Source: Paraburkholderia solitsugae (GTDB taxonomy: Bacteria; Pseudomonadota; Gammaproteobacteria; Burkholderiales; Burkholderiaceae). From it: DNA of 64,000 bases. The notes below the pieces were generated by a model. The model ran no database searches. It had not been told where the DNA came from and saw only the letters and a list, made by a program, of their open reading frames with translations. A program made the position numbers and the translations under genes. The stretch is from contig NZ_WOEY01000089.1 in the NCBI RefSeq assembly GCF_013177695.1, positions 1-64,000 of the forward strand. The letters are read 5' to 3'. The first letter of the stretch is position 1. Every line of letters starts with the position of its first letter. Of this stretch, positions 7,985 to 19,123 are shown in pieces.

Positions 7985-9379
7985 ATGCACGGCTATTCGC
8001 ATTCAGGCACCTCGACTACGGACGACCTCACGCCCACCGAAGTCGAACGCACTTACCGCAAGATATTCTTCCGGCTGATTCCGTTGCTGTTTCTCTGCTA
8101 CGTGATCAGCTATATCGACCGCGTCAACATCGCCTTCGCCAAGCTTCAGTTCATGCACGACCTCGGCTTCTCGGAGTCGACTTATGGTTTGGGCGCAGGG
8201 CTTTTCTTCATCGGCTACGTGCTGTTCGAAGTCCCGAGCAATCTGTGGATGCAGCGCGTCGGCGCACGCCGCACGCTGTTGCGCATCATGTTCGCGTGGG
8301 GGCTGGTGTCGAGTCTGATGATGTTCGTGCGCACGCCGACACAGTTCTACGCGATGCGCTTCTTGCTCGGCGTGGCCGAAGCGGGCTTCTTCCCCGGCAT
8401 CATCTACTATCTGAGCTGCTGGTTTCCCGGCGCGCGGCGCGCACGCGTGACCGCATTTCTGATGATGGCGACCGCGGTGGCGGGGATCATCGGCGGGCCG
8501 CTGTCCGGGTTCATCATGACGCGGCTCGCGGGCGTCGGCGGCATGCCGGGCTGGCAATGGCTGTTCCTTCTGGAAGGCGTGCCCGCTGTGACGCTCGGGA
8601 TCATCGCGTTCCTGACGCTCGGCGACAAGCCGGAAGACGTGAACTGGCTCGACGAGCGCGAGAAAGCGCTGGTGTCGCGTGAACTCGCCGCCGATGAGAA
8701 GACCAAGCAAACCGGTCATCTCGACGGACTGCGCGGCGCGCTTGCGAATCCACGCGTGTACTTCGCGGCGCTCGTCTATTTCGCGGTGATGATGCCGTTC
8801 AACGCGATCGGCTTCTGGGCGCCGACCATCATCCGCGACCTGGGCGTCGCCAGCGTGCTGGACGTGGGCTTGTTGTCCGCGCTCGTCTTCATGGCGGCTG
8901 CGCTCGGCACCTATGTGGTGGGCGCCAGTTCCGACCGGACCATGGAGCGGCGCTGGCACGTCGCGGCGAGCGCTTGCGTGACCGCGCTGGCGTTCGCGCT
9001 GCTGTCGGCCGCCGGCCATAACGTCGCACTCGGCGTTGGGTTGCTGGCGCTAGCGGCGGCTGCGTCGTATGGCTCGTTTGTCGTGTTCTGGACGATTCCG
9101 CAGACCTTCCTGCCGCGCTCGTCTGCAGCGGGCGGCATCGCGATGATCACGAGTCTCGGCGGCACGGGCGGCTTCGTGAGTCCGGCGTTCGTCGGCTGGG
9201 TCAAGACGCAGACCGGCAGCGCGCAATATGGGCTGATTGGATTGGCGGTGGTGTTGCTGGCCGGCGTCGTGTTGATGCTGGTGGTGTTTCCGGCGCAGGG
9301 GAAAAGCGTGTCGAACGCTGCGGCCAGTGGCAATGCGAATGTGCCGGCGCAGCATGGCCTGGGCCAGACGAATCATTGA
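7985..9379 (+). CDS. MFS permease, anion:cation symporter (ACS) type
   Basis: A 464-residue, 12-helix major facilitator. The N terminus (YRKIFFRLIPLLFLCYVISY then IDRVNIAFAK) and the VGARRTLLRIM loop after helix 2 are typical of the ACS subfamily, which imports organic anions such as tartrate, phthalate or glucarate. ATG 7985 is chosen because the 42 residues encoded upstream in the same frame are polar, non-membrane and unlike the family. It follows the CoA ligase by 156 bp and probably imports the acid handled by that operon. No loss of transmembrane segments or frameshift is seen. Confidence 0.9.
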   Translation: MHGYSHSGTSTTDDLTPTEVERTYRKIFFRLIPLLFLCYVISYIDRVNIAFAKLQFMHDLGFSESTYGLGAGLFFIGYVLFEVPSNLWMQRVGARRTLLRIMFAWGLVSSLMMFVRTPTQFYAMRFLLGVAEAGFFPGIIYYLSCWFPGARRARVTAFLMMATAVAGIIGGPLSGFIMTRLAGVGGMPGWQWLFLLEGVPAVTLGIIAFLTLGDKPEDVNWLDEREKALVSRELAADEKTKQTGHLDGLRGALANPRVYFAALVYFAVMMPFNAIGFWAPTIIRDLGVASVLDVGLLSALVFMAAALGTYVVGASSDRTMERRWHVAASACVTALAFALLSAAGHNVALGVGLLALAAAASYGSFVVFWTIPQTFLPRSSAAGGIAMITSLGGTGGFVSPAFVGWVKTQTGSAQYGLIGLAVVLLAGVVLMLVVFPAQGKSVSNAAASGNANVPAQHGLGQTNH

Positions 9380-9388
9380 GAGGAGGGA

Positions 9389-9523
9389 CCGGCGCCGACA
9401 CGCGCTTCCCGCCTCGGTATCGCCTTACCGGCTGAGATTCTGGCGCGTGCGGATCTCGCCGCGAGCACGCTCGTTCGCGTGCTGCCGGACGAGACGCCGC
9501 TTGCCCGTCTTTACATGCGTTGA
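9389..9523 (+). pseudogene. Remnant of a LysR-family C-terminus
   Basis: An open stretch of 44 codons without a start reads LGIALPAEILARADLAASTL and then VRVLPDETPLARLYMR before a stop. This resembles the last part of LysR effector domains (GIALLPxFLxxxDLxxGxLVRVLPD). The HTH and most of the effector domain are absent, and the last residues deviate from the usual end, so it appears to be a decayed fragment stranded between the permease and hydrolase genes. The remaining intergenic DNA to 9638 shows nothing else. Confidence 0.5.
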
Positions 9524-9638
9524 CGCTGCCCAACCGCCGTCCGAGGGCGAAAATTCGTAGCTTTGTTGATTTTCTGGTGGCGCTGCAGGCAACTTAACGG
9601 ATCCTTGCGCTGTTGAGTTCACCAGGAAGGAACCGCTC

Positions 9639-10445
9639 ATGGAATTCCACGACGACGACCTCACTCACTTCGAAGCCCATGGCGCGGCCGCGCTGCCGGT
9701 CTCGAACGACCAGGGCTACGTCGAGCACGAAGGGGCGCGAATCTGGTACGCGTCATATGGGACCGGCGCGCCGGTGATTCTGCTGCATGGCGGTCTGGGG
9801 CACAGCGGCAATTGGGGCTTTCAGGTCCCGGCGCTGGTCGGCTCGGGGCATCGCGTGGTGGTGATCGACAGCCGCGGCCATGGCCGCAGCACCCGCGATG
9901 CGCGCCCCTATATGTACGAGTTGATGGCCTCCGACGTTCTGGCCGTGATGGACACGCTGCAACTCGACCAGGCCGCGATGGTCGGATGGAGCGACGGCGC
10001 CTGCGTCGCCCTGGTGCTGGGCCGCCAGTTCCCGGAGCGCGTGGCGGGTGTGTTTTTCTTCGGCTGCAATATGGACCCGAGCGGTACCAAGGCCTTCGTG
10101 CCGACGCCGGTGATCGACCGCTGCTTCGCGAGGCATGCCAAAGACTATGCGCAACTGTCGGCGACGCCCGACGACTTCGACGCGTTTGTCGGCGCGGTCA
10201 GCGAAATGATGAGGACCCAGCCCAACTATTCCGCGCACGATCTGGCCGGGATCCGTGTGCCGGTTGCAATCGTCCAAAGCGAGCACGACGAATTCATCAA
10301 GGCGGAACACGCCGACTATCTCGCCCGCAGTATTCCCGGCGCGGCGCTGATTCTTCTCTCTGGCGTGAGCCACTTCGCCCCGCTGCAACGGCCGAAGGAG
10401 TTCAACCGCGTGCTGCTCGATTTTCTGAAGCGGGTTCTTCCCTGA
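9639..10445 (+). CDS. Alpha/beta hydrolase
   Basis: A 268-residue alpha/beta-fold hydrolase. The oxyanion region VILLHGGLGHSG (about 46-57), the nucleophile elbow G-W-S118-D-G, an acid-containing segment SEHDEFIK and the C-terminal catalytic His in GVSHFAPL are all visible. A good AAGGA-type ribosome-binding site precedes the ATG. Enzymes of this sort cleave esters, lactones or C-C bonds; the specific substrate cannot be told. It stands alone, with a LysR remnant upstream and 400 bp of non-coding DNA downstream. It is not close to MhpC in this window. Confidence 0.88.
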   Translation: MEFHDDDLTHFEAHGAAALPVSNDQGYVEHEGARIWYASYGTGAPVILLHGGLGHSGNWGFQVPALVGSGHRVVVIDSRGHGRSTRDARPYMYELMASDVLAVMDTLQLDQAAMVGWSDGACVALVLGRQFPERVAGVFFFGCNMDPSGTKAFVPTPVIDRCFARHAKDYAQLSATPDDFDAFVGAVSEMMRTQPNYSAHDLAGIRVPVAIVQSEHDEFIKAEHADYLARSIPGAALILLSGVSHFAPLQRPKEFNRVLLDFLKRVLP

Positions 10446-10854
10446 ACGAAGCGATCTCGCGCGACGTTTGCGCTGCACCACGAAGCCATGACGCCTTACT
10501 ATCTGGCCAGAACGCCAAAATTTCACGATGTGGAACGAGCCCTTGCTTCGTAAAAAATCGTGTTGCGTGGCACAAATTCCGCATTTCGCAATGCCGCCCC
10601 ACGTTGCACATCGTAAAATGAAGGTTATAAACCTTTATTTTTAAACGACAATTTTTGATCGAACGAACCGTCTAACAACCCCTTGCGCCAGGACTCGCTG
10701 ACGTAGACTCTTTTACAAGAGCCGACGGTTCATAGGACGCAGCGAAAAGGGTGCAGGGAAAGACGGGACGAAAACGCAGTCGCAGTGAGTCCCCCGCCCC
10801 TACCTGAAGCCGCCACGGCATCGCAGTTTTTAATTGGCAACTGGGAGACTAAAA
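10446..10854. other. Gene-free stretch between the hydrolase and a small gene
   Basis: No credible gene. An AT-rich segment at about 10610-10660 contains AAGGTT-ATA-AACCTT (10621-10635) followed by TATTTTTAAA, a weak terminator or operator. The last 60 bp hold the ribosome-binding site (GGGAG near 10842) of the small gene at 10855. Confidence 0.4.
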
Positions 10855-11082
10855 ATGGAAGGCTTTCGCTTTGGCTCAACGCAAGGAGCGTTCTACATCA
10901 TGCCGGGTCAGGATGGTTGGGAAGCAACCTACGGCAACGAAACGCTCGGCGCGTTTTCCAGCCCGCAACAGGCAGCTGACGACCTCGCGCGCGGCTTGAC
11001 CTGCCCGCAGCTGTCCGAAATCGACACGTCGATGCTCGAAATTCCAGAAAAACTCAGCGATTGGGAAATCGTTTACGTGTGA
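10855..11082 (+). CDS. Small hypothetical protein (75 aa)
   Basis: A 75-residue acidic soluble protein (EGFRFGSTQGAFYIMPG, AFSSPQQAADDLARGLT). It has no signal peptide or membrane segment. ATG 10855 is preceded by GGGAG at a sensible distance, and codon use matches neighbouring genes. The pattern of short beta-strand-like runs followed by a helix is that of a small single domain, but I do not recognise the family and assign no function. It is followed 34 bp later by a strong bidirectional terminator shared with icd. Confidence 0.65.
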   Translation: MEGFRFGSTQGAFYIMPGQDGWEATYGNETLGAFSSPQQAADDLARGLTCPQLSEIDTSMLEIPEKLSDWEIVYV

Positions 11083-11116
11083 GGGTCAGCATGGCCGCTC
11101 ACGTACGCGTAAAAAC

Positions 11117-11147
11117 GACAATGGCGCTCCTGAAGAGCGCCATTGTC
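11117..11147. terminator. Bidirectional terminator between the small gene and icd
   Basis: A 13-bp perfect stem, GACAATGGCGCTC pairing with GAGCGCCATTGTC, around a CTGAA loop. Read on the minus strand it is followed by GTTTTT, giving a good intrinsic terminator for icd. Read on the plus strand the tail is weaker (TTGCTT). Confidence 0.85.
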
Positions 11148-11228
11148 TTGCTTACTGCTTACTTCAATGCCTGCTTCGGTACCTTGAGCAACAGCCTCAG
11201 TACTTCATTCAGCACCTCATTCAGACCA

Positions 11229-13457
<2,229 letters not shown>

Positions 13458-13861
13458 GTTTGATGCTTTGCTAAGTGAAGTGGTAGACAGAGCGTTCGTG
13501 GCGCTGAGCCCGCGGGTGCGACGAAGCAGCAAAAACGCAGCGCGACCCACGGCACTACTTTTTACGGCCCGGACGTGAGTATATGCGTGTTTTCCTCTAC
13601 TCGCTGCGAAACAAACATATCCCCGCCGCGTCCCGAACAGGGTCAAGCCCCGCCAGATAAGGCTTAGAGCCAAATGGCCTATGCCTTAAGACAGATGTCT
13701 TATAGAGGACTGGCGACGTGAAATAGATAGTGAATGCGAATCAGATGCATTACTATTCGTGCGCAATGCAAGTTTGCACTACCCGTTTAACAACCACGCT
13801 CGAACGATGCCATGCCGCACATTTTTGGTGCCGTGGCGTCGCGCTGCCTAATTCAAACAAC
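13458..13861. other. Divergent regulatory region icd / TonB receptor
   Basis: No gene is called here. It holds the icd promoter region, a perfect palindrome AAGACA-GA-TGTCTT (13688-13701) and a Fur-box-like sequence (13732-13750). Reading frames that cross it in front of the receptor lack features of a signal peptide. Confidence 0.5.
13732..13750 (+). promoter_or_regulatory. Fur-box-like site
   Basis: AATGCGAATCAGATGCATT matches the classic 19-bp Fur consensus AATGAGAATCATTCTCATT at 14 of 19 positions by eye and sits 112 bp before the TonB receptor start. It supports iron repression of the receptor and argues against translation starting as early as 13730. Confidence 0.5.
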
Positions 13862-16051
13862 ATGCAGAATTCATTTGTCGCGGGACGCCCGGCGCGCCCA
13901 GCGTTGATGCGCGGCCAACGCCGTACTTCGTCGTTACTCAGTGCGGGGCTCTTCGTCAGCGTCGGGTTATCGTTGTCCACGCTGTCATCCTCGGGATGGG
14001 CGCAGGTCGCGGCAAGCGACACCACCGCCACCCTGCCCGCCGTGAGCGTGTCGGCGACGAAAGACACCGCCGTGGCGCAGGCCGATACCGTCAGCGCCGG
14101 TGCGTTGGGTTCGCGCAAGGCTGTGGACACGCCGTTTTCGACGCACGTGGTGACGAGCGACGAGGCGCAGGACTTGATGGCGGCAACCGCCAACGATCTG
14201 TTCAAGTACGATCCGGCGGTATCGACCATCAGCGAAAACGGGATTAGCGAAAACTCGATGTTCACGGTGCGCGGCATGCCGATCGACACGCTGAACAGCA
14301 TCAAGGTGGATGGCCAGACCTCCCCGTCGTGGGACACCGATCTCTCGCTCGAACCCTTCGAGCAGGTCGAATTGCTCAAGGGCCTGTCCGGCTTCATGTA
14401 TGGCTTCGGTTCGCCGGGCGGTATCGTCAACTACGTGCTGAAGCGTCCGACCGACGACCCGTACCGCAGCATGTCGGTCGGCTACAAGTCGGCCGGTGTG
14501 TTCAGCGAGGCGGTCGATCTGGGTGGCCGCTTCGGCAACGACAACCGCTTCGGCTACCGCCTGAACCTCGTCAACGAAGACGGGAACACCGCTGAAGACC
14601 ACGGTCATGTACGCCGCCAGGTGGCCTCGCTTGCGTTCGACTTCCGCATTACGCCGGACCTGACCTTTAGCGCCGACGCGTTCTATCAGAAGCGCAAAAC
14701 CAACGGCACGCTATTCGGCCTGATGTTCGGCAGCGGCCTCGGCATTCCCGACGCAAGCACCGTCACCCATGCGTTGACGCAACCGCAAAATTACTACCAG
14801 ACCGAAATGGCCTCGTTCGGTACGGGTCTCGATTACCGCCTCTCTGAGAACTGGCATGCGAGCGTGAAATACCGCTTTGCGAAGGAGAATCGCACCAATT
14901 CGGACAGCTTCCTGTTTGTCACCGACAACGCCGGCAACTACTCGAACACGCTCTATGCGGCGACGACGCGGTACTTCTACCAGAACGTCGACGCAATGGT
15001 GCAGGGCAAATTCAACACCGGCAGCATCAAGCATGACGTTGTAATCGGCGCGGGTTTCGAGACGCAAACCAGCGAGTACAGCAATAGCTACGGCTGGAAT
15101 AACGGCTACTTCCTCGGCAACGGCAATCTGTACAACAGCACACTGTTGACCAACGATGAAGTCAGCATCGGCTCGCAGCTGTATCGTCAGCAGCGCACCA
15201 CGCAGGCAGCGGTGTACGCGAGCGATACGGTGCAGTTCACGTCGCGCCTGTCCGCGTTGGTCGGCGTGCGTTACACGCAATACCAACAGCACGTGTACGC
15301 CCCGTCGAGTGCCGTGACGTCGCAATACAGCGCGGATCCGGTCACGCCGACCTTTGCGCTGATGTTCAAGACCGATCCTTACTCGACGGTGTATGGCAGC
15401 TATGTCGAATCATTGGAACAGGGTGGCGCGGCATCGAACACCAACCTCAACTACCCGGACACGTTCGGCCCGCTGAAGAGCAAGCAGTACGAAATCGGCT
15501 TCAAGACGGACCACAGCAAGTGGGGCGCCAATCTTGCGCTGTTCCGCGTCGATCAGGGCTACAACTATACGAACTCCGCCAACATCTTCGTGCAGGACGG
15601 CACCAAGCGCTACACCGGCGTCGACGCAAGCGGCTGGCTTGCGCTGACGAGCGAATGGCGCGTGATGGGCGGCGTGATGTGGCTCGATACGAAGGCGGTC
15701 GATGTGGACGATCCAACCGTCGAGGGCAAGCGCGTGTATGGGGCGCCGCGGTTCACCGTCACCGGCCGTGTCGAATACAACCCGTCTTACCTGCGTCCGC
15801 TGACGCTGGCGTTCGGTGGCAAATATGTGGGCAACCAGGCGGTCGATGCGGCTAATTCGCAGTTCGTGCCGGCTTATGTCACCTACGATCTGAGCGGCAG
15901 GTATGAGACGAAAATTGCCGGTAAGGACGTGACGTTCCGGGCAGGCGTCAATAATCTCTTCAACCGCCGTTACTGGACGACTGCATGGGGCTACTATGTA
16001 GCACCTTCGCCGACACGCACGGCCGTAGCTAGCGTTACTTTGCAATTCTAA
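13862..16051 (+). CDS. TonB-dependent siderophore receptor
   Basis: A 729-residue outer-membrane receptor: N-terminal signal region (LLSAGLFVSVGLSLSTL ... GWAQ), plug domain (about 90-220, with TVRGMPIDTLNSIKVDGQ, EQVELLKGLSGFMYGFGSPG and GIVNYVLKRP), then a 22-strand barrel ending in the C-terminal Phe typical of outer-membrane proteins (VASVTLQF). There is no STN signalling domain before the plug, so it is a transporter without a sigma-regulator role. The exact start is uncertain (13766, 13862 or 13907). The ligand, presumably a ferric siderophore, cannot be told; no siderophore synthesis genes are near. A Fur-box-like site lies upstream and a hairpin terminator follows. Confidence 0.9.
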   Translation: MQNSFVAGRPARPALMRGQRRTSSLLSAGLFVSVGLSLSTLSSSGWAQVAASDTTATLPAVSVSATKDTAVAQADTVSAGALGSRKAVDTPFSTHVVTSDEAQDLMAATANDLFKYDPAVSTISENGISENSMFTVRGMPIDTLNSIKVDGQTSPSWDTDLSLEPFEQVELLKGLSGFMYGFGSPGGIVNYVLKRPTDDPYRSMSVGYKSAGVFSEAVDLGGRFGNDNRFGYRLNLVNEDGNTAEDHGHVRRQVASLAFDFRITPDLTFSADAFYQKRKTNGTLFGLMFGSGLGIPDASTVTHALTQPQNYYQTEMASFGTGLDYRLSENWHASVKYRFAKENRTNSDSFLFVTDNAGNYSNTLYAATTRYFYQNVDAMVQGKFNTGSIKHDVVIGAGFETQTSEYSNSYGWNNGYFLGNGNLYNSTLLTNDEVSIGSQLYRQQRTTQAAVYASDTVQFTSRLSALVGVRYTQYQQHVYAPSSAVTSQYSADPVTPTFALMFKTDPYSTVYGSYVESLEQGGAASNTNLNYPDTFGPLKSKQYEIGFKTDHSKWGANLALFRVDQGYNYTNSANIFVQDGTKRYTGVDASGWLALTSEWRVMGGVMWLDTKAVDVDDPTVEGKRVYGAPRFTVTGRVEYNPSYLRPLTLAFGGKYVGNQAVDAANSQFVPAYVTYDLSGRYETKIAGKDVTFRAGVNNLFNRRYWTTAWGYYVAPSPTRTAVASVTLQF

Positions 16052-16069
16052 ACAATCCGTTTGAAGGAA

Positions 16070-16098
16070 GAAGCGCCCGCGGCAACAGCGGGCGCTTC
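16070..16098. terminator. Hairpin between convergent receptor and lysR genes
   Basis: GAAGCGCCCGC (16070-16080) pairs with GCGGGCGCTTC (16088-16098) around a 7-nt loop. It lies 19 bp after the receptor stop and just past the lysR stop on the other strand, so it can serve both genes, although no long T-run follows. Confidence 0.65.
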
Positions 16099-16107
16099 TC
16101 CTCCCAA

Positions 16108-17025
16108 TCAGTTCGCCGGCTGCATCCCGACCATAGTGGGAATCTCCGCGACCAGCGCGTCGATCGCGCAGCGCGTCTTCAACGCGAGATACCGGCTCTT
16201 CGGCCACACAACGTGGATCTCCTGAGACGGGCGAAAGCAATTCTCCATCACGCTCACCAACTGACCTGTTGCCGCATAACGCGCCAGCAACCAACTCGGC
16301 AGCCACGCCAGCCCGAAGCCTGCAATCGCGGCATCCACGATTCCCTGCATGTCGTCAAAGCCGAGCTGCGGCTCGACCTGCGCACGGCGGATTTGCCCGT
16401 CGACATCGACTACATCCCACGGCTGTGCCGCGCCCGCCCGCATGTAGGCGATGATCGTGTGTCCACGCAATTCATTGACGTTACGAGGCTTGCCGCGTTG
16501 CGCGAGATAGGACGGCGCCGCGCCGATGCTCGCGTATTGCACCCCCAGCCGGCGCGCCGCGAGACTCGCGCTGTCAGGCAGCGGACCGATCCGCACGACC
16601 AGATCGAAGCCCTCCTCCACCACGTCCACGAAGCGATCGCTGATCGAAATATCGACCTTCAGTTGCGGATGCCTGCGCGCAAGCCCAAGCAGGACCGGCG
16701 CCACGCAATGATGGCCGAAGGCCTGCGGCACGCTCACCCGCAGACGTCCTTTAGGTTCACGCCGCCCTGAGTCCAGATCGGCCTCAGCGGCCTCGAGTTC
16801 AGCGAGCGCACGCACGCAACGGTCGTAATACGCTTGCCCGTCCTCGGTGAGACTTTGACTGCGCGTGGTGCGATTGAGCAGGCGCACGCCGAGGCGCTTT
16901 TCGAGCCGCACGATCACCTTGCCGACGGCCGAGCGCGTCAGGTTCATGCGTTCGGCAGCCAACGCGAAACTGCCGGTTTCAACCACGCGCACAAACGTCG
17001 TCACGCCGTCGAGAATGTCGCTCAT
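16108..17025 (-). CDS. LysR-family transcriptional regulator
   Basis: A 305-residue LysR regulator with an N-terminal HTH (residues about 1-60: GVTTFVRVVETGSFALAAER, LTRSAVGKVIVRLEKRLGVRL) and a periplasmic-binding-like effector domain (about 90-295, GRLRVSVPQAFGHHCVAPVL). It is divergent from the DHA2-type exporter with a 127-bp shared intergenic region, the usual arrangement for a LysR protein controlling its neighbour. It belongs to the branch often linked to exporters and stress responses, but the inducer is unknown. A TATAGT hexamer at 17100-17105 may be part of the exporter promoter. Confidence 0.9.
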   Translation of the reverse strand: MSDILDGVTTFVRVVETGSFALAAERMNLTRSAVGKVIVRLEKRLGVRLLNRTTRSQSLTEDGQAYYDRCVRALAELEAAEADLDSGRREPKGRLRVSVPQAFGHHCVAPVLLGLARRHPQLKVDISISDRFVDVVEEGFDLVVRIGPLPDSASLAARRLGVQYASIGAAPSYLAQRGKPRNVNELRGHTIIAYMRAGAAQPWDVVDVDGQIRRAQVEPQLGFDDMQGIVDAAIAGFGLAWLPSWLLARYAATGQLVSVMENCFRPSQEIHVVWPKSRYLALKTRCAIDALVAEIPTMVGMQPAN

Positions 17026-17152
17026 ATTTTTACCCTATTGGTTCCTCATGAGACGCATTTTCTGGATTTACTAGCGTCAATGGGGACTTTAATTCCCTCT
17101 ATAGTACACAGTTCATGGCGGCCAAGCCCATCGACTATTGAGGTGAATTCCT

Positions 17153-18859
17153 ATGTCCAGGTATAGAAGCGCACAGCTGCGGCACGACGAACGGCCCGAG
17201 GCGGTTGCCGCGACAGAACATCCATCGACCATGCAGGACATGCGGGCGGTGCATGCCAAGCCGAGCGCCGCTGCGCAATCGACGACTCGCTTCTCCATTC
17301 GCAGGAACACCTTGGCGTTAGGCGCGGTGTGCCTCGCTTCGCTGATGTTCGGCCTCGAGATTTCAAGCGTGCCGGTTATCCTGCCTACGTTCGAGAGGCT
17401 GCTTCACGGCGACTTCAAGGGCATGCAGTGGATCATGAATGCGTACACGCTCGGGGTGACGACGGTGCTGATGGCGACCGGCGCGCTTGCGGACCGGTTC
17501 GGCCGCAGACGTATTTTCGTCATCGGGATCGCGCTGTTCGGCATCACCTCGTTGATCTGCGGTTTCGCGCAGAGCGTGCCGACGCTGATCGTCGCGCGCT
17601 TGCTGCAAGGCGCAAGTGGCGGCGCGATGCTGATATGCCAGGTCGCCGTGCTCTCACACCAATTCAGCGAGGGACCTGAGCGCGTCCGGGCCTTCAGTGC
17701 GTGGGGCATTATTCTCGGCATTGGGCTTGGCTTTGGACCGATCATCGGCGGGATGATCGTTGCCGTATCGGGATGGCAATGGGTCTTCTGGATCCACGCA
17801 CTGCTTGCAGCCGTGACGTTGGCGCTCGTTTTCGGCGGTGTCCAGGAGTCACGCGATCCGCACGCGCATACGCTCGATGTTGCCGGCATCGTCACGCTTT
17901 CGCTGGCGGTGTTCGGACTTACGTACTACATCACACAGGGCTCGGACCTTGGCTTCACGAGTCTTCGCGCGATCCTGGTTCTCGTGGCAACGGCCGTCGC
18001 CTTCGTGGCCTTTCTGTGTGCTGAGCGACTCAGTGCTCGTCCGATGTCCGACTTCTCCGTATTCAGGATCCGGAAATTTTCGGGTGCGCTGATGGGCTCG
18101 GCGGGGATGAACTTCAGCTTCTGGCCATTCATGATTTATTTGCCGATCTATTTCCAGATCGGCCTCGGCTATGACAGCGTGAACGCGGGATTGGCGCTAC
18201 TCGCCTATACGCTGCCGACGCTCCTCTTTCCCCCGCTCGGCGAACGGCTTGCGTTGCGTTACGGCTCGGGAATCGCGATACCTGCCGGCCTGTTTACGAT
18301 TGGCCTCGGCTTCATGTTGATGAGATATGGCAGCAGCGTCGCGCATCCGGACGCGCTGACCATGCTGCCCGGTTGCCTGCTTGCCGGCGCCGGCCTCGGC
18401 CTCACCAATACGCCTGTCACCAACACGACAACCGGTGCGGTTCCCGCGGAGCGAGCGGGCATGGCATCCGGGATCGATATGAGTGCGCGGATGATTACGC
18501 TTGCGATCAACATCGCGTTGATGGGGGCGATCCTGGTCGGCGGCATCCTGTTCAATCTGAAGGCGAGACTTCCGGCGACGCTCGACACCAGGTCACTCGG
18601 TTGGTTGGCGGAGAAGATTGCAGCGGGAGATGTCGAAGCGGTCAGACGGGGCATCCCCGCACTCGCCACACTCGACCCGTCCGGAACCGCCGTTCACACC
18701 GCGCTAATAGAAGGCTTCGGCTGGGTAATGCTCTATGGCGGCGCCGGCGTTTGGGTACTCGCCGCGCTGAGTTTTGTGATTTCGGGAAACGCGTCGAGAA
18801 GGCTGAGAAAAATAGAAACGATCCCCACGCAGCAGGCCGTTCGATGCGACTCCTGCTGA
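17153..18859 (+). CDS. MFS drug exporter, DHA2 (14-TMS) family
   Basis: A 568-residue major facilitator with about 14 hydrophobic segments after a polar N terminus of some 48 residues. Motif A (GALADRFGRRRIFVIG) after helix 2 and motif C-like glycine-rich helix 5 (GIILGIGLGFGPIIGGMIV) mark it as a proton-driven exporter of the EmrB/QacA class. It normally works with or without a membrane fusion protein; none is adjacent. Regulation by the divergent LysR protein is inferred. Substrate unknown. Between its stop and the IS30 element at 19097 no further gene is seen. Confidence 0.9.
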   Translation: MSRYRSAQLRHDERPEAVAATEHPSTMQDMRAVHAKPSAAAQSTTRFSIRRNTLALGAVCLASLMFGLEISSVPVILPTFERLLHGDFKGMQWIMNAYTLGVTTVLMATGALADRFGRRRIFVIGIALFGITSLICGFAQSVPTLIVARLLQGASGGAMLICQVAVLSHQFSEGPERVRAFSAWGIILGIGLGFGPIIGGMIVAVSGWQWVFWIHALLAAVTLALVFGGVQESRDPHAHTLDVAGIVTLSLAVFGLTYYITQGSDLGFTSLRAILVLVATAVAFVAFLCAERLSARPMSDFSVFRIRKFSGALMGSAGMNFSFWPFMIYLPIYFQIGLGYDSVNAGLALLAYTLPTLLFPPLGERLALRYGSGIAIPAGLFTIGLGFMLMRYGSSVAHPDALTMLPGCLLAGAGLGLTNTPVTNTTTGAVPAERAGMASGIDMSARMITLAINIALMGAILVGGILFNLKARLPATLDTRSLGWLAEKIAAGDVEAVRRGIPALATLDPSGTAVHTALIEGFGWVMLYGGAGVWVLAALSFVISGNASRRLRKIETIPTQQAVRCDSC

Positions 18860-19069
18860 ACGCCAACGGCCGGCAGGCTGCCGCCAAGCGGCCTGCGTGC
18901 GTGCAGTAGACGCTCTTCGCATCCATCCCGATCGGTGTTGAGAGGTGCGCTTCGGCGCGCGTAGCGTCGCCGGAAGTATGACGCCCTTGTCACCAGGGCT
19001 GAATGTGCGAGAACACAGATTCCAGATGCACCACTGCCCCCTCCAAGCCAGGAGACCCGCTTAAGAATT

Positions 19070-19092
19070 AGCGGTTTGAGCCGCTTTCTTTT
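19070..19092 (+). terminator. Weak terminator beside the IS30 element
   Basis: AGCGG (19070-19074), loop TTTGAG, CCGCT (19081-19085), then TTCTTTT. The stem is short, and it lies just outside the IS left end; it could end read-through from the DHA2 gene. Confidence 0.4.
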
Positions 19093-19096
19093 GCCT

Positions 19097-19123
19097 GGCG
19101 GTTTCAAATACCAAGTGCAACAG
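19097..19123 (+). repeat. IS30 terminal inverted repeat, left
   Basis: 27 bp, beginning GGCGGTTTCAAATACC and ending AAGTGCAACAG. It overlaps the transposase stop codon (19104-19106). Confidence 0.9.
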
